Below, piece by piece: positions 35,761 to 44,547 of a DNA stretch of 64,000 bases (positions within the stretch are counted from its first letter, which is position 1; each line of letters opens with the position of its first letter). The stretch is from Pseudoalteromonas shioyasakiensis (GTDB taxonomy: Bacteria; Pseudomonadota; Gammaproteobacteria; Enterobacterales; Alteromonadaceae), in NCBI RefSeq assembly GCF_001550135.1, contig NZ_LRUE01000002.1, forward strand, positions 145,472 through 209,471, read 5' to 3'. A model generated the notes under the pieces. That model did no database searches, was not told the DNA's origin, and saw only the letters and a program-made list of their open reading frames with translations. The position numbers and the translations under genes are program-made.

Positions 35761-37386
35761 TTATTGTTTGTCTTGTAAGCGACGAGCTTTGAAGTCAGAC
35801 TCGGCTTTCCACTTAGGCCAATCGCCGTTATCAGCAAGTTTGGCAGCAATATCAACAATCAGTTCAATATCTTGCTCAACACCGCCCATAGACCAATCCG
35901 CTGAATAGTCGTCAGCTTCTTTATGATATTTGTGCGCGATGTAATCAGGATCTGTATCACCTAAACTCATAAATAGTAAGCTAGGAACGCCTTGTTTAGC
36001 TAAAGAGAAGTGATCAGAGCGGAAGAACAAACCATTTTGAGGACGAGGGTCCATTTTTACATGACGACCTTGTGCTTTCGCTGCATCCGCAAGGTAGTCT
36101 TCCATTTCAGACATGCCTTTACCGTATTGTAATATGTAGTCAACGCCGTCTAGCACGTTCATACCATCAATATTAAGAAGCGCGACCATTTGCTTGGTTG
36201 GTACAATCTCGCCAGTAGCGAATTGTTCTGAGCCAATAAGCCCTGTTTCTTCGGCCGTAAAGTTGGCAAAGATAATAGAGCGTTTAAATGGTTTTTTCTT
36301 ATGCATTTCAGTAAGAATACGGGCTATTTCAACCGTTGCTGCGCTACCTGATGCGTTATCAACAGCACCATTGTAGATTTTCACGCCGTCATCAGTTTGC
36401 TTGGTGCCAAAGTGGTCCCAGTGCGCACCAATTACAATGTACTCATCAGGAGTTTCGCTACCTTTAAGCGTTGCAACAACATTATGCGATTGCGCTTGAG
36501 AGATATCACTTTTCAGTGTCAGCGCTGCTTTCGCTTTTAAGTCGACAGGTTTAAAGTCAGCTTTTAGTGCGTTGGCTTTTTCAGTTTGATAATCAAGGCC
36601 AGCTTGAGCAAAAATTTCATTTGCCGCTTGCTCATCAATCCAACCCATTACAGGGATGTCAGAAGCATTCTTATCTTGGTCGATTAAGGTATATTTGCTA
36701 CCCGTGTTCGAGCTTTCTACAACGCCCCAAGGGTATGCGGCAGGAGCCGTTTCGTGAACGATAAATACTGCTTTTGCACCTTGGCGAGCACCTTCTTCAT
36801 ATTTGTAAGTCCAACGACCGTAGTAGGTCATAGCATTACCGGTGAAAAGCGTGTCGTCTTGGGTGGCAAAACCAGGATCATTAACAAGCACGATAATTGT
36901 TTTGTCTTTTACATCAATATCTGCAAAGTCATCCCAATTATATTCAGGTGCATTAATACCATAGCCAACAAACACAACATCAGAGCCATCAATGTTGATT
37001 TCAGGGTTAATTTGTTGGGTACGGGCGGTAAAATCACTGCCAGCATTAAAGCTTAAATCACCCACTTGTAAGGTCATGTTTTGATCTGGAGTGAGTTTTG
37101 CCATGGTAACTGGCTGTAAAAATTCGCCATTAAAACTACCGCTTAAGCCGAGTTTTTTATACTCGTCGGCTAAATAATTAATGGTTAGTGTTTCGCCTTC
37201 AGTTAAAGGGCCACGGCCTAAGAATTCATCAGAGGCGAGGGTTTTAATATGTGAGCGTACATTGGCAATGTTTACGGCTTCATTGCTTTCAGCGTTCGGT
37301 TTATCAGTGCTTGTTGTTGGTTGCTCAGAGCAGCCGAATAAACCAATTGCAAGTGCCAAGCTTGCATACTTAAGGTGAGTTGTCAT
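35761..37386 (-). CDS. M28-family metallopeptidase lipoprotein
   Basis: 541 residues. Lipoprotein signal with lipobox LFGC (Cys19), so an exported, lipid-anchored enzyme. A PA-domain-like insert (about 130-260) precedes the M28 catalytic domain with zinc-ligand motifs GAHWDHFG, VDNASGSAA and FTAEETGLIGSEQF, and a later HKYHKEADD His. It is a likely aminopeptidase that feeds on peptides outside the cytoplasm. ATG at 37386 is preferred over an in-frame GTG at 37407 because it starts the signal directly; neither has a strong ribosome-binding site. Monocistronic. Confidence 0.92.
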   Translation of the reverse strand: MTTHLKYASLALAIGLFGCSEQPTTSTDKPNAESNEAVNIANVRSHIKTLASDEFLGRGPLTEGETLTINYLADEYKKLGLSGSFNGEFLQPVTMAKLTPDQNMTLQVGDLSFNAGSDFTARTQQINPEINIDGSDVVFVGYGINAPEYNWDDFADIDVKDKTIIVLVNDPGFATQDDTLFTGNAMTYYGRWTYKYEEGARQGAKAVFIVHETAPAAYPWGVVESSNTGSKYTLIDQDKNASDIPVMGWIDEQAANEIFAQAGLDYQTEKANALKADFKPVDLKAKAALTLKSDISQAQSHNVVATLKGSETPDEYIVIGAHWDHFGTKQTDDGVKIYNGAVDNASGSAATVEIARILTEMHKKKPFKRSIIFANFTAEETGLIGSEQFATGEIVPTKQMVALLNIDGMNVLDGVDYILQYGKGMSEMEDYLADAAKAQGRHVKMDPRPQNGLFFRSDHFSLAKQGVPSLLFMSLGDTDPDYIAHKYHKEADDYSADWSMGGVEQDIELIVDIAAKLADNGDWPKWKAESDFKARRLQDKQ

Positions 37387-37472
37387 AGTTTTTCTGGTTG
37401 ATTGCACAGGGTTTCACTATATGGGACGCGAAGGGGGGCTGTCCAGAAAGAGTCTACAAATAACTAATTATT

Positions 37473-37507
37473 CAGGATGAAAGGATAATAATGCACCTTT
37501 CATCCTG
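37473..37507. repeat. Perfect 12-bp inverted repeat after the metallo-hydrolase gene
   Basis: CAGGATGAAAGG and its exact complement around an 11-nt loop, 6 bp beyond the minus-strand stop. It probably helps end that transcript, though a clean T-run is missing. Confidence 0.65.
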
Positions 37508-37513
37508 TCAATT

Positions 37514-38593
37514 TTACCACCACGCTTTATCAATCGCCGTATCTTGAATTTTAAATACCTCTCCAACTAGCGGAGTACTCAGTGATACTTGCTCTTGTCC
37601 TGCCTTTTTAGCGACACGTTTAAGTGGGTCATACCAAGCATGAAAGGCCAGATCGAATGTTCCATTATGCACTGGCACCATCACATCACCTTGTAAATCG
37701 AGGTGAGCTTGTACTGATTGTTCTGGTGTCATGTGAATGTCAGCCCAGTCTTTGTCGTAAGCACCGGTTTCAATAAAAGTGATATCAAACGGCCCATAAC
37801 GATTACCAATTTCTTTAAAGCCAGCAAAATAGCCAGAGTCACCGCTAAAATAAAAGCGCTTGTCATTTATTTTAATAGCCCAAGAGCCCCAAAGAGTTTT
37901 ATTGCCGTCTGTTAAACCTCGGCCAGAAAAGTGCTGGGTTGGGGTAAATACAATTTGGCTATTTGCCATATTTTGCTCTTGCCACCAATCAAAGCTATGG
38001 ACTTTTTGTTTATCAACGCCCCATTTTTTCAGGTCGTTTTCGACTCCTAATGGCACATAAAAAGAATCTGTTTTATCAACAAGCTGTTTAATTGCTGCTT
38101 TATCTAAGTGATCATAATGGTTGTGCGAAATAAACACCTTGGCAATGTTTGGTAGCTCTGCAATGCTGATAGGTGTTGGCTGAAAGCGCTTGGGTCCCAT
38201 GAATGAAAAAGGCGAAGCGCGTTCTGAAAATACCGGATCAAATAGCCAGTATTCACCATACACTTTCGCTAAAATAGAGGAGTGACCTAATTTCACAAAA
38301 TGCACTGTGTCATTAGATAAACGCTCAAGCTGTGCATGAGAAACACAGTGCATAGGCAGTTCACCTTTTGGCTCTGCATCAATTTTCTTTTCTGTAATAA
38401 AGCGTTTGAAGATACCTAGCGTTTTCTTAAAGCTGGGTCTTTCTACCTCAGCAGTATTGTGGAACTTGCCATCAGATAATTGCGCAGAGTGGCTGTTATC
38501 ACTCACGCCTTCAGCGGCTAATTGATTATTCATAATTAACACTCCTATCACGATGCATAGAGTGGCGATTGCGAGCCATTTTAGAAATTTCAT
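37514..38593 (-). CDS. Metallo-beta-lactamase-fold hydrolase, NAPE-PLD-like
   Basis: 359 residues. An N-terminal hydrophobic stretch (~5-22) is a signal or anchor. The metal-binding SHNHYDHLD motif, upstream strand LGHSSILAKVYGEYWLFDPV, then FSGDSGYF and VPVHNGTFDLAFHAW fit the beta-lactamase-2/NAPE-PLD-like branch (phospholipase D type or related lactonases). The substrate is not shown. It is divergent from a TetR-family gene whose palindromic operator lies 16-34 bp upstream of this start, so TetR repression is the likely control. Confidence 0.88.
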   Translation of the reverse strand: MKFLKWLAIATLCIVIGVLIMNNQLAAEGVSDNSHSAQLSDGKFHNTAEVERPSFKKTLGIFKRFITEKKIDAEPKGELPMHCVSHAQLERLSNDTVHFVKLGHSSILAKVYGEYWLFDPVFSERASPFSFMGPKRFQPTPISIAELPNIAKVFISHNHYDHLDKAAIKQLVDKTDSFYVPLGVENDLKKWGVDKQKVHSFDWWQEQNMANSQIVFTPTQHFSGRGLTDGNKTLWGSWAIKINDKRFYFSGDSGYFAGFKEIGNRYGPFDITFIETGAYDKDWADIHMTPEQSVQAHLDLQGDVMVPVHNGTFDLAFHAWYDPLKRVAKKAGQEQVSLSTPLVGEVFKIQDTAIDKAWW

Positions 38594-38608
38594 ATCGTCA
38601 CCATAAGT

Positions 38609-38627
38609 AAACTACACGGTGTAGTTT
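38609..38627. promoter_or_regulatory. Palindromic operator, TetR type (site 1)
   Basis: AAACTACACGGTGTAGTTT is a perfect 9+1+9 palindrome in the divergent spacer between the metallo-hydrolase gene and the TetR gene, the usual shape of a TetR-family operator. Confidence 0.75.
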
Positions 38628-38646
38628 TTCATGGTTTGCTATAAAA

Positions 38647-38669
38647 GTAAACTATCTAGTGCATTTTTT
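38647..38669. promoter_or_regulatory. Degenerate second copy of the operator (site 2)
   Basis: GTAAACTATCTAGTGCATTT keeps the left half and T-tail of site 1 (which begins at 38607 in the same register) and is offset by 40 bp, close to four helical turns. Confidence 0.5.
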
Positions 38670-38708
38670 ATTTTTGCGTTACACTAGTAACCCTTATCGG
38701 AGGGGTCC

Positions 38709-39302
38709 ATGAAATTATCACAGAGAAAACGATTAGATATTTTGAATGCAGCTGAGACATTGTTTTTTCAGCAAGGTGTTGAGCATACCAGTATGGATCA
38801 GGTTGCAAGCTTAGCGGGTGCCTCAAAGCGTACCGTATATAATCACTTTGAAAATAAAGATGTGTTGTTTCAAGCCATTCTAGTGTTTATGTTTGAAAAA
38901 GTCCGCCAAGAGCAAGCGGTTGTATTTGATGCCGCTGTTCCAATTGCACAGCAGTTAACACGCATTGCTGAACAAGAAGTGGCACTTTTGACCTCTGAAG
39001 AGTTTTTAAAAGTAGCGAAAGTCGCTTTTATGCAGATGTTACAGCAGCCTGATTTAGCAAAATCATTAGCCAGTAATAACATGGGCTGTATGCAAGATCT
39101 GGTGGCGTTTTTAGAAGCGGGTGTGCAAGCACAGGTTTTAACGATTGATGATGTTGAGTTTGCAGCGAAACAGTTTGTGTATCAGTTAAAGTCGCTGATC
39201 TTTTATCCGTTGCTGTATGGCTTTGAGCGCCAAGAAGGCGACTCTGATAACAAAGTAATAAGCGAAACTGTAAAAATGTTCTTAGCGCGTTATGGGCGCT
39301 GA
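38709..39302 (+). CDS. TetR/AcrR-family transcriptional regulator
   Basis: 197 residues. The N-terminal TetR helix-turn-helix (about 8-55) is clear: RLDILNAAETLFFQQG, then HTSMDQVASLAGASKRTVYNHF ending in the usual Tyr-Asn-His-Phe. The C-terminal ligand-binding domain is helical, Gln/Glu-rich and family-variable. GGAGG just before the ATG gives a strong start. The adjacent divergent metallo-hydrolase gene and the intervening palindromes suggest local autoregulation. Confidence 0.92.
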   Translation: MKLSQRKRLDILNAAETLFFQQGVEHTSMDQVASLAGASKRTVYNHFENKDVLFQAILVFMFEKVRQEQAVVFDAAVPIAQQLTRIAEQEVALLTSEEFLKVAKVAFMQMLQQPDLAKSLASNNMGCMQDLVAFLEAGVQAQVLTIDDVEFAAKQFVYQLKSLIFYPLLYGFERQEGDSDNKVISETVKMFLARYGR

Positions 39303-39315
39303 TATTTTGGAACAT

Positions 39316-39343
39316 AAAAAAGCCCGCTTAATGCGGGCTTTTT
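39316..39343. terminator. Bidirectional terminator between TetR gene and lipA
   Basis: Stem AAAAAGCCCGC / GCGGGCTTTTT with TTAAT loop between convergent genes. Confidence 0.9.
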
Positions 39344-39361
39344 AAATATCTGCAAGAAGGT

Positions 39362-40327
39362 TTACTTCACTTCTTTACCAGCTGCTTGTTGGTCAGCATG
39401 GTAGCTTGAGCGAACAAATGGACCACAGGCCGCATGTGTAAAGCCAATTTCGTCTGCATAATCTTTTAATGCATCAAACTCCGCTGGCGGCACATAGCGT
39501 TTAACCGGTAAGTGGTGCTTAGAAGGTTGTAGGTATTGACCTACTGTTAGCATATCAACGTTATGCTCGCGTAAGTCACGTAACACTTCTTCGATTTCGC
39601 TAATTTCTTCACCTAAACCTACCATCAAACCAGACTTAGTTTTCACATCTGGATGTGCTTCTTTAAAGCGACGTAACAGCTCAAGTGACCATTTATAGTC
39701 AGCACCTGGGCGCGCTAATTTGTATAAACGCGGTGCTGTTTCTAGGTTGTGGTTAAATACATCTGGCGGCGTCTCGATTAAGATATCAAGGGCTCTGTCC
39801 ATACGACCACGGAAATCAGGTACTAGAATTTCAATCGTGATTTCTGGGTTGTGCTTACGAATTTCACGAATACAGTCAGCAAAGTGCTGTGCACCACCAT
39901 CACGTAAATCATCACGGTCTACTGAGGTGATTACAACATAGCTTAGCTTCATGTCTTTAATAGTCAGCGCTAGCTTTTCAGGCTCAGCTGCGTCTGGCTT
40001 CAATGGACGGCCATGGGCAACATCACAGAACGGACAACGACGAGTACAAATAGCACCTAAGATCATGAAAGTCGCAGTACCATGGTTGAAGCATTCAGAT
40101 AGGTTAGGGCACGAAGCCTCTTCACACACTGAGTGTAAACCATGTTTACGCATCGCTTGTTTAATACCATCAATACGTTCAGTTGATTTTGGTAAGCGAA
40201 TTTTTAGCCACTCTGGCTTACGCAACATTTCGTTTTTTTCAGTCGGTAAAACTTTAACTGGGATCAGTGCCATTTTTTCTGCATCACGCAGTTTTACGCC
40301 TGGTTCCATTTTGACTGGTTTATTCAT
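39362..40327 (-). CDS. lipA: Lipoyl synthase
   Basis: Radical-SAM enzyme inserting two sulfurs into octanoyl groups on lipoyl domains. 321 residues. The auxiliary [4Fe-4S] cluster ligands are in [12 protein letters not shown] and the radical-SAM cluster in [10 protein letters not shown]. The C-terminal FVRSSYHA carries the conserved Ser ligand. Its start overlaps the lipB stop (ATGA), so translation is coupled to lipB. Confidence 0.97.
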   Translation of the reverse strand: MNKPVKMEPGVKLRDAEKMALIPVKVLPTEKNEMLRKPEWLKIRLPKSTERIDGIKQAMRKHGLHSVCEEASCPNLSECFNHGTATFMILGAICTRRCPFCDVAHGRPLKPDAAEPEKLALTIKDMKLSYVVITSVDRDDLRDGGAQHFADCIREIRKHNPEITIEILVPDFRGRMDRALDILIETPPDVFNHNLETAPRLYKLARPGADYKWSLELLRRFKEAHPDVKTKSGLMVGLGEEISEIEEVLRDLREHNVDMLTVGQYLQPSKHHLPVKRYVPPAEFDALKDYADEIGFTHAACGPFVRSSYHADQQAAGKEVK

Positions 40328-40977
40328 TCGTTTTCAAACCCTTCAGTGTGCTTAACCACAGTAGCATTAAGCTTTTTAATCATGTGTTTTACAAGCCCTG
40401 CACCTGCTTGCTCGAGGTTTTGCGGACCGTTAAGATCGGTTGTTTGCACCATGTTCATGCCAGCATAGCCGCATGGATTAATACGTAAGAATGGACTTAG
40501 ATCCATACTTACATTTAGTGCTAAACCGTGGAAAGAGCAACCGCGGCGAACGCGAAGGCCTAATGAGGCAACTTTGCTGTCGTTAACGTAAACACCGGGT
40601 GCGTCCGCTTTCGCGTAGGCATCAATGTCGTAGTCTTTTAACGTATCAATAATGCACTCTTCAAGCCAGGTTACCAGCTCCCTTACACCAATGTTTAAAC
40701 GACGTAAGTTGAATAGCACATACATCATTTGTTGGCCTGGTCCGTGATAGGTAACTTGACCACCACGATCCACTTGGATCACTTCGATATCACCGGTATT
40801 TAATAAGTGCTCAGCTTTGCCTGCTTGGCCTTGCGTAAATACTGGCTCGTGCTCTACAAGCCAAATTTCATCTGCTGTGTGCTCATCACGGGTGTCGGTA
40901 AAAGATTGCATTTTTTGCCAAATTGGCATGTAACGCTGACGACCTAGTTGACGAACGATTAATTCTCTTTCGCTCAC
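40324..40977 (-). CDS. lipB: Octanoyltransferase
   Basis: Moves octanoyl from ACP to lipoyl domains, the step before LipA. 217 residues with [33 protein letters not shown] (catalytic Lys) and [13 protein letters not shown] (catalytic Cys). The start is GTG, with GGAG 6 nt upstream. It follows ybeD by 19 bp and overlaps lipA. Confidence 0.97.
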   Translation of the reverse strand: MSERELIVRQLGRQRYMPIWQKMQSFTDTRDEHTADEIWLVEHEPVFTQGQAGKAEHLLNTGDIEVIQVDRGGQVTYHGPGQQMMYVLFNLRRLNIGVRELVTWLEECIIDTLKDYDIDAYAKADAPGVYVNDSKVASLGLRVRRGCSFHGLALNVSMDLSPFLRINPCGYAGMNMVQTTDLNGPQNLEQAGAGLVKHMIKKLNATVVKHTEGFENE

Positions 40978-40996
40978 GATTTACTCCGTAATCGGC

Positions 40997-41275
40997 CTAT
41001 AGCATGTGACGTACGTCATCGATGTTGCTGATCACGTTGTAAATTTCTTCAATGTGCTCTTTACTTGTAACGGTTGCTACAAGCGTTACAGATTCGTAAT
41101 TACCTTTGCTGCTTGGTTTTACCTTTGGCGCATAATCGCCAGGTGCAATTGGTTGCAGCTTTTCTAGGATCTGATCTGTTAGATTTACGTTAGCTAAGCC
41201 CATGATTTTAAATGTGAATGGGCATGGGAAATCTAAATACTCGTCAAACTTAGTATTTTTTACAGGTTGAACCAC
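40997..41275 (-). CDS. ybeD: DUF493 family protein YbeD
   Basis: 92-residue ferredoxin-like (ACT-like) small protein, conserved beside lipB in gammaproteobacteria. Recognisable by [17 protein letters not shown], then the central [16 protein letters not shown] strand pair and the [14 protein letters not shown] end. Biochemical role unknown; a regulatory link to lipoate metabolism is suggested by context only. GTG start at 41275 with GGAG 8 nt upstream. Confidence 0.94.
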   Translation of the reverse strand: MVQPVKNTKFDEYLDFPCPFTFKIMGLANVNLTDQILEKLQPIAPGDYAPKVKPSSKGNYESVTLVATVTSKEHIEEIYNVISNIDDVRHML

Positions 41276-41409
41276 GACGGTGACTCCTCAAACAGTGAGT
41301 GTGCTTAATAGAGGTCTTCTCTGCCATTTCTTGGCGTTAAGCAAACTTAGATTACGACGCACTCGACCCAGCGCGACTGATATGGGGCGCATTCTATCAT
41401 TTTTCAGAC

Positions 41410-41440
41410 AAAAAAAAACGCCTTGCGGTGCAAGGCGTTT
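41410..41440 (-). terminator. Terminator after dacA
   Basis: Stem AAACGCCTTG / CAAGGCGTTT with 5-nt loop; in the minus direction it is followed by a T9 run. It separates dacA from ybeD-lipB-lipA, so the lipoate genes likely have their own promoter. Confidence 0.88.
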
Positions 41441-41458
41441 ATAAACTTTATGACCAGA

Positions 41459-42628
41459 TTACTGAATTTGTAAACGTAGGTAATCGTAGATCTTGCTAAA
41501 GAAGCTGCCTTCTTCCACTTCCTCTAGTGTAACTAGTGGATATTGTGCAATTTCTTCACCTTCAAGCTGTAAGAATAGCGTGCCTACTTTAGTACCTTTA
41601 GCAAGCGGCGCTTCTAATGTTTTATCAAGCTCGAAGTTCGCTTTTAAGTTTTTACGCTGACCACGTGGAATAGTAATAGGTGTATCTTCTAAGATACCTA
41701 ACGATACGTTTTCTTTGTTACCCATCCAAATACGTTGCTCAGCAAAGCTGTCGCCTGCTTTATATGGCGTGATTGTTTCGAAAAAGCGGAAACCGTAGTT
41801 TAATAGTTTTTTGCTTTCAACTTTACGAGCACGTTCGCTTTCTGTGCCCATTACTACCGCGATTAAACGCATGTCATCTTTAGTTGCAGAAGTTACTAAG
41901 CTATAACCCGCTTCTGATGTATGGCCAGTTTTAATACCGTCAACGTTCATGCTTTCATCCCATAACAATGAGTTACGGTTGTATTGCTTGATGCCGTTAA
42001 AAGTGAATGATTTTTTCGCGTATACTTCGTACTCATCTGGTACATCGCGAATAAGTGCAGCACCTAATGTTGCCATATCACGTGGTGTCGTGAAGTGTTC
42101 GTTAGTATCTAAACCATGGCTATTCACGAAGTGGCTGTTAGTCATGCCAAGCTTTTCAGCGTGGGCATTCATTAAATCAGCAAATGCGCTTTCACTACCA
42201 GCAATGTGTTCAGCCATTGCTACACAGGCATCGTTACCTGATTGAATAATGATACCGTGGTTTAAGTCATCAACACTGATCTGCTTACCGACTTCGATAA
42301 ACATTTTTGATGATTCAGGAAAATTCTTTGCCCAGGCTTTTTCACTGACTGTAACCATATCAGTTGGTGCAATATTACCTGCTTTGATTTCAGTACCAAT
42401 TACATAACTGGTCATCATTTTGGTTAAACTAGCTGGTGCTAACTTTGTATCTGCTTCGCCTTCGGCAATTACTTTACCTGTGGTGAAATCAACCAAGAAA
42501 TAACCTTTCGCATTAACTTGAGGTGGGGCAGGGATAATTTGGGCTGTTGCAGAAAATACGCTAGCAGTGCAAACAAGGCCACAAACGCCACTTAAGATTT
42601 TATATTTTATAGATTTCATCGTACTCAT
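41459..42628 (-). CDS. dacA: D-alanyl-D-alanine carboxypeptidase (PBP5/6 type)
   Basis: Trims the terminal D-Ala of peptidoglycan pentapeptides. 389 residues: signal peptide, Ser nucleophile in PASLTKMMTSYV, SGNDACVA, and KTGHTSEAGYS active-site triads, then the PBP5 C-terminal beta domain, and a C-terminal amphipathic anchor (FFSKIYDYLRLQI). Start at 42628 or the Met three codons later; no strong ribosome-binding site seen. Lies 45 bp downstream of rlpA in the elongation gene cluster. Confidence 0.96.
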   Translation of the reverse strand: MSTMKSIKYKILSGVCGLVCTASVFSATAQIIPAPPQVNAKGYFLVDFTTGKVIAEGEADTKLAPASLTKMMTSYVIGTEIKAGNIAPTDMVTVSEKAWAKNFPESSKMFIEVGKQISVDDLNHGIIIQSGNDACVAMAEHIAGSESAFADLMNAHAEKLGMTNSHFVNSHGLDTNEHFTTPRDMATLGAALIRDVPDEYEVYAKKSFTFNGIKQYNRNSLLWDESMNVDGIKTGHTSEAGYSLVTSATKDDMRLIAVVMGTESERARKVESKKLLNYGFRFFETITPYKAGDSFAEQRIWMGNKENVSLGILEDTPITIPRGQRKNLKANFELDKTLEAPLAKGTKVGTLFLQLEGEEIAQYPLVTLEEVEEGSFFSKIYDYLRLQIQ

Positions 42629-42673
42629 TAATGGTTAAAGTTAAACATGTTGCGTTGACCTATTCTAAAGGTC

Positions 42674-43441
42674 TTACTCACTGTAAAGCAAGAACGCGTT
42701 CTGAAATTGGTTTTGTTTTAGCTTTTCTAAAACTGCTTGTGCTTCTGCGGCATCTTTTATTGGACCAAGACGTAATCGATAGATTCCATCTTTTTCAACA
42801 ATGTTTGTTGGCACATGATATTGCTGACGAAGTTGAAACGCGAGCGCTTCAACATTAGCAAGAGTACTTCCCGCTGCAACCTGAATGTAGCTTAAACGAG
42901 GGGCAGAATTGGCAAGGGTAACAGCCTCAACCTTAACACGGGCTGTACCTTGTCGGTAATAACCTAATTTATAGGCCGCAGAATAAGATAAATCGATAAT
43001 CCGGTCATCATGAAATGGGCCACGGTCGTTTACGCGTACAATTACTGATTTTCCATTATCTAAATTTGTTACTCTGGCAAAGCTCGGTAGCGGTAGCGTT
43101 TTATGGGCTGCTGTCATCGCAAACATATCGTACACTTCGCCGTTTGAGGTGTGATAATTGTGAAACTTTCGACCATACCACGAAGCAATGCCTTCTTCTA
43201 CATAGCCTGTTTCATCTAACATCGGCGTGTAGCGTTTACCACGGACTTCGTAAGGGCGACTAGCGCTTGCACTTTTAACAACCGGGGTGACTATGGCATC
43301 TTGCATTTCAAGTTCGGTTGGTTTTCGAAGCGGGGCTGCATCATGCTCCATAGCATAACGGCCTTGCTGAGATGAAGAGCTACACGCTGCTAGCAGCACA
43401 GAAAATAACGCTATAAGTAAGTAATTGACTCGCTGTGTCAT
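42674..43441 (-). CDS. rlpA: Septal ring lytic transglycosylase RlpA
   Basis: 255-residue outer-membrane lipoprotein (lipobox LAAC, Cys20) that cleaves stem-peptide-free glycan at the septum. A double-psi beta-barrel domain (~75-165, GIASWYGRKFHNYHTSNGE, then FARVTNLDNGKSVIVRVNDR with the catalytic Asp) is followed by a C-terminal SPOR domain (~180-255, YIQVAAGSTLANVEALAFQL). The start overlaps the rodA stop by one base (TAATG). Confidence 0.95.
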   Translation of the reverse strand: MTQRVNYLLIALFSVLLAACSSSSQQGRYAMEHDAAPLRKPTELEMQDAIVTPVVKSASASRPYEVRGKRYTPMLDETGYVEEGIASWYGRKFHNYHTSNGEVYDMFAMTAAHKTLPLPSFARVTNLDNGKSVIVRVNDRGPFHDDRIIDLSYSAAYKLGYYRQGTARVKVEAVTLANSAPRLSYIQVAAGSTLANVEALAFQLRQQYHVPTNIVEKDGIYRLRLGPIKDAAEAQAVLEKLKQNQFQNAFLLYSE

Positions 43442-44547
43442 TATTTTAAAAGCATCCTTTTATCGGTGGCGATAGACATGATAATGCCAAACCCGGCCAT
43501 CAAGGTCACCATTGAGGTGCCACCATAGCTTATTAGAGGTAACGGAACACCTACTACAGGCAGTAAGCCCGAAACCATGCCAATATTTACAAATACATAA
43601 ACGAAGAAGGTGAGTGTTAATGCGCCGGCAAGCAGTTTACCAAACGCATCTTGCGCGTTGACCGCAATATATAAGCCACGGCCAATAATAAACAAGTACA
43701 TACAAAGTAATAAACAAACCCCGAACAGGCCAAACTCTTCGCTCAGTACAGAAAAGATAAAATCGGTATGACGCTCAGGTAAAAACTCTAATTGTGATTG
43801 TGTGCCTTGCAGCCAGCCTTTACCTTCAACGCCGCCAGAACCTATCGCAATTTTCGATTGAATAATGTGGTAACCCGAGCCAAGCGGGTCGCTTTCAGGA
43901 TCTAAAAAGGTTAGCACCCGTTGTTTTTGATAATCAAGCATCACGTAATGCCAAAACGGCCATGCTGCCAAACCAACAGTAGCAGATAAAAAGCCAATAA
44001 GGCGCCAACTTAGTCCAGATAAAAACAATACAAATATCCCTGAGCTGGCAATCAAAATAGAGGTACCTAAGTCGGGTTGCTCTTTAATTAAAATGGTTGG
44101 CACCATTACAATCGCAAAGCCAATAATTAAATGAATGATTCTTGGCGGTAAATGGTTCCGCCCGATATACCATGCAACCATCATTGGCACGGCTATTTTC
44201 ATTAGCTCTGACGGCTGGAAACGGGTCACTCCTAAGTCAAGCCAGCGCTGTGCACCTTTTGAACTAACCCCAAATAACAACACCCCAACCAGCATTAAAA
44301 GCCCCACGCAGTAGAGCGGAATAACCATACTCTTTAATGTGTTAGGCGAAAACTGCGCGAGTATAAACATACCTAAGATAGCGCCAAACATACGTGTTGC
44401 GTGGCGTATCATCATGGCAGAGTCTTGGCCGCTAGCGCTGTAAACAATAGCAAGGCTGGCTACCATCATCGTCATAAGGGCAATAAGAAGTGGTAAATCG
44501 AGGTGTAGGCGCTGCCAAATTGAGCGTTTTTTATTTAATGGGATCAT
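43441..44547 (-). CDS. rodA: Peptidoglycan glycosyltransferase RodA (MrdB)
   Basis: SEDS-family polymerase of the Rod complex for lateral wall growth. 368 residues, ten transmembrane helices. Conserved marks are the KEQPDLGTSILIASSGIFVL loop with the catalytic Asp, IAIGSGGVEGKGW, FLPERHTDFIFSVLSEEFG and VGVPLPLISYGGTSM. It overlaps mrdA by 4 bp (ATGA), its cognate transpeptidase partner, and rlpA by one base. Confidence 0.97.
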   Translation of the reverse strand: MIPLNKKRSIWQRLHLDLPLLIALMTMMVASLAIVYSASGQDSAMMIRHATRMFGAILGMFILAQFSPNTLKSMVIPLYCVGLLMLVGVLLFGVSSKGAQRWLDLGVTRFQPSELMKIAVPMMVAWYIGRNHLPPRIIHLIIGFAIVMVPTILIKEQPDLGTSILIASSGIFVLFLSGLSWRLIGFLSATVGLAAWPFWHYVMLDYQKQRVLTFLDPESDPLGSGYHIIQSKIAIGSGGVEGKGWLQGTQSQLEFLPERHTDFIFSVLSEEFGLFGVCLLLCMYLFIIGRGLYIAVNAQDAFGKLLAGALTLTFFVYVFVNIGMVSGLLPVVGVPLPLISYGGTSMVTLMAGFGIIMSIATDKRMLLK

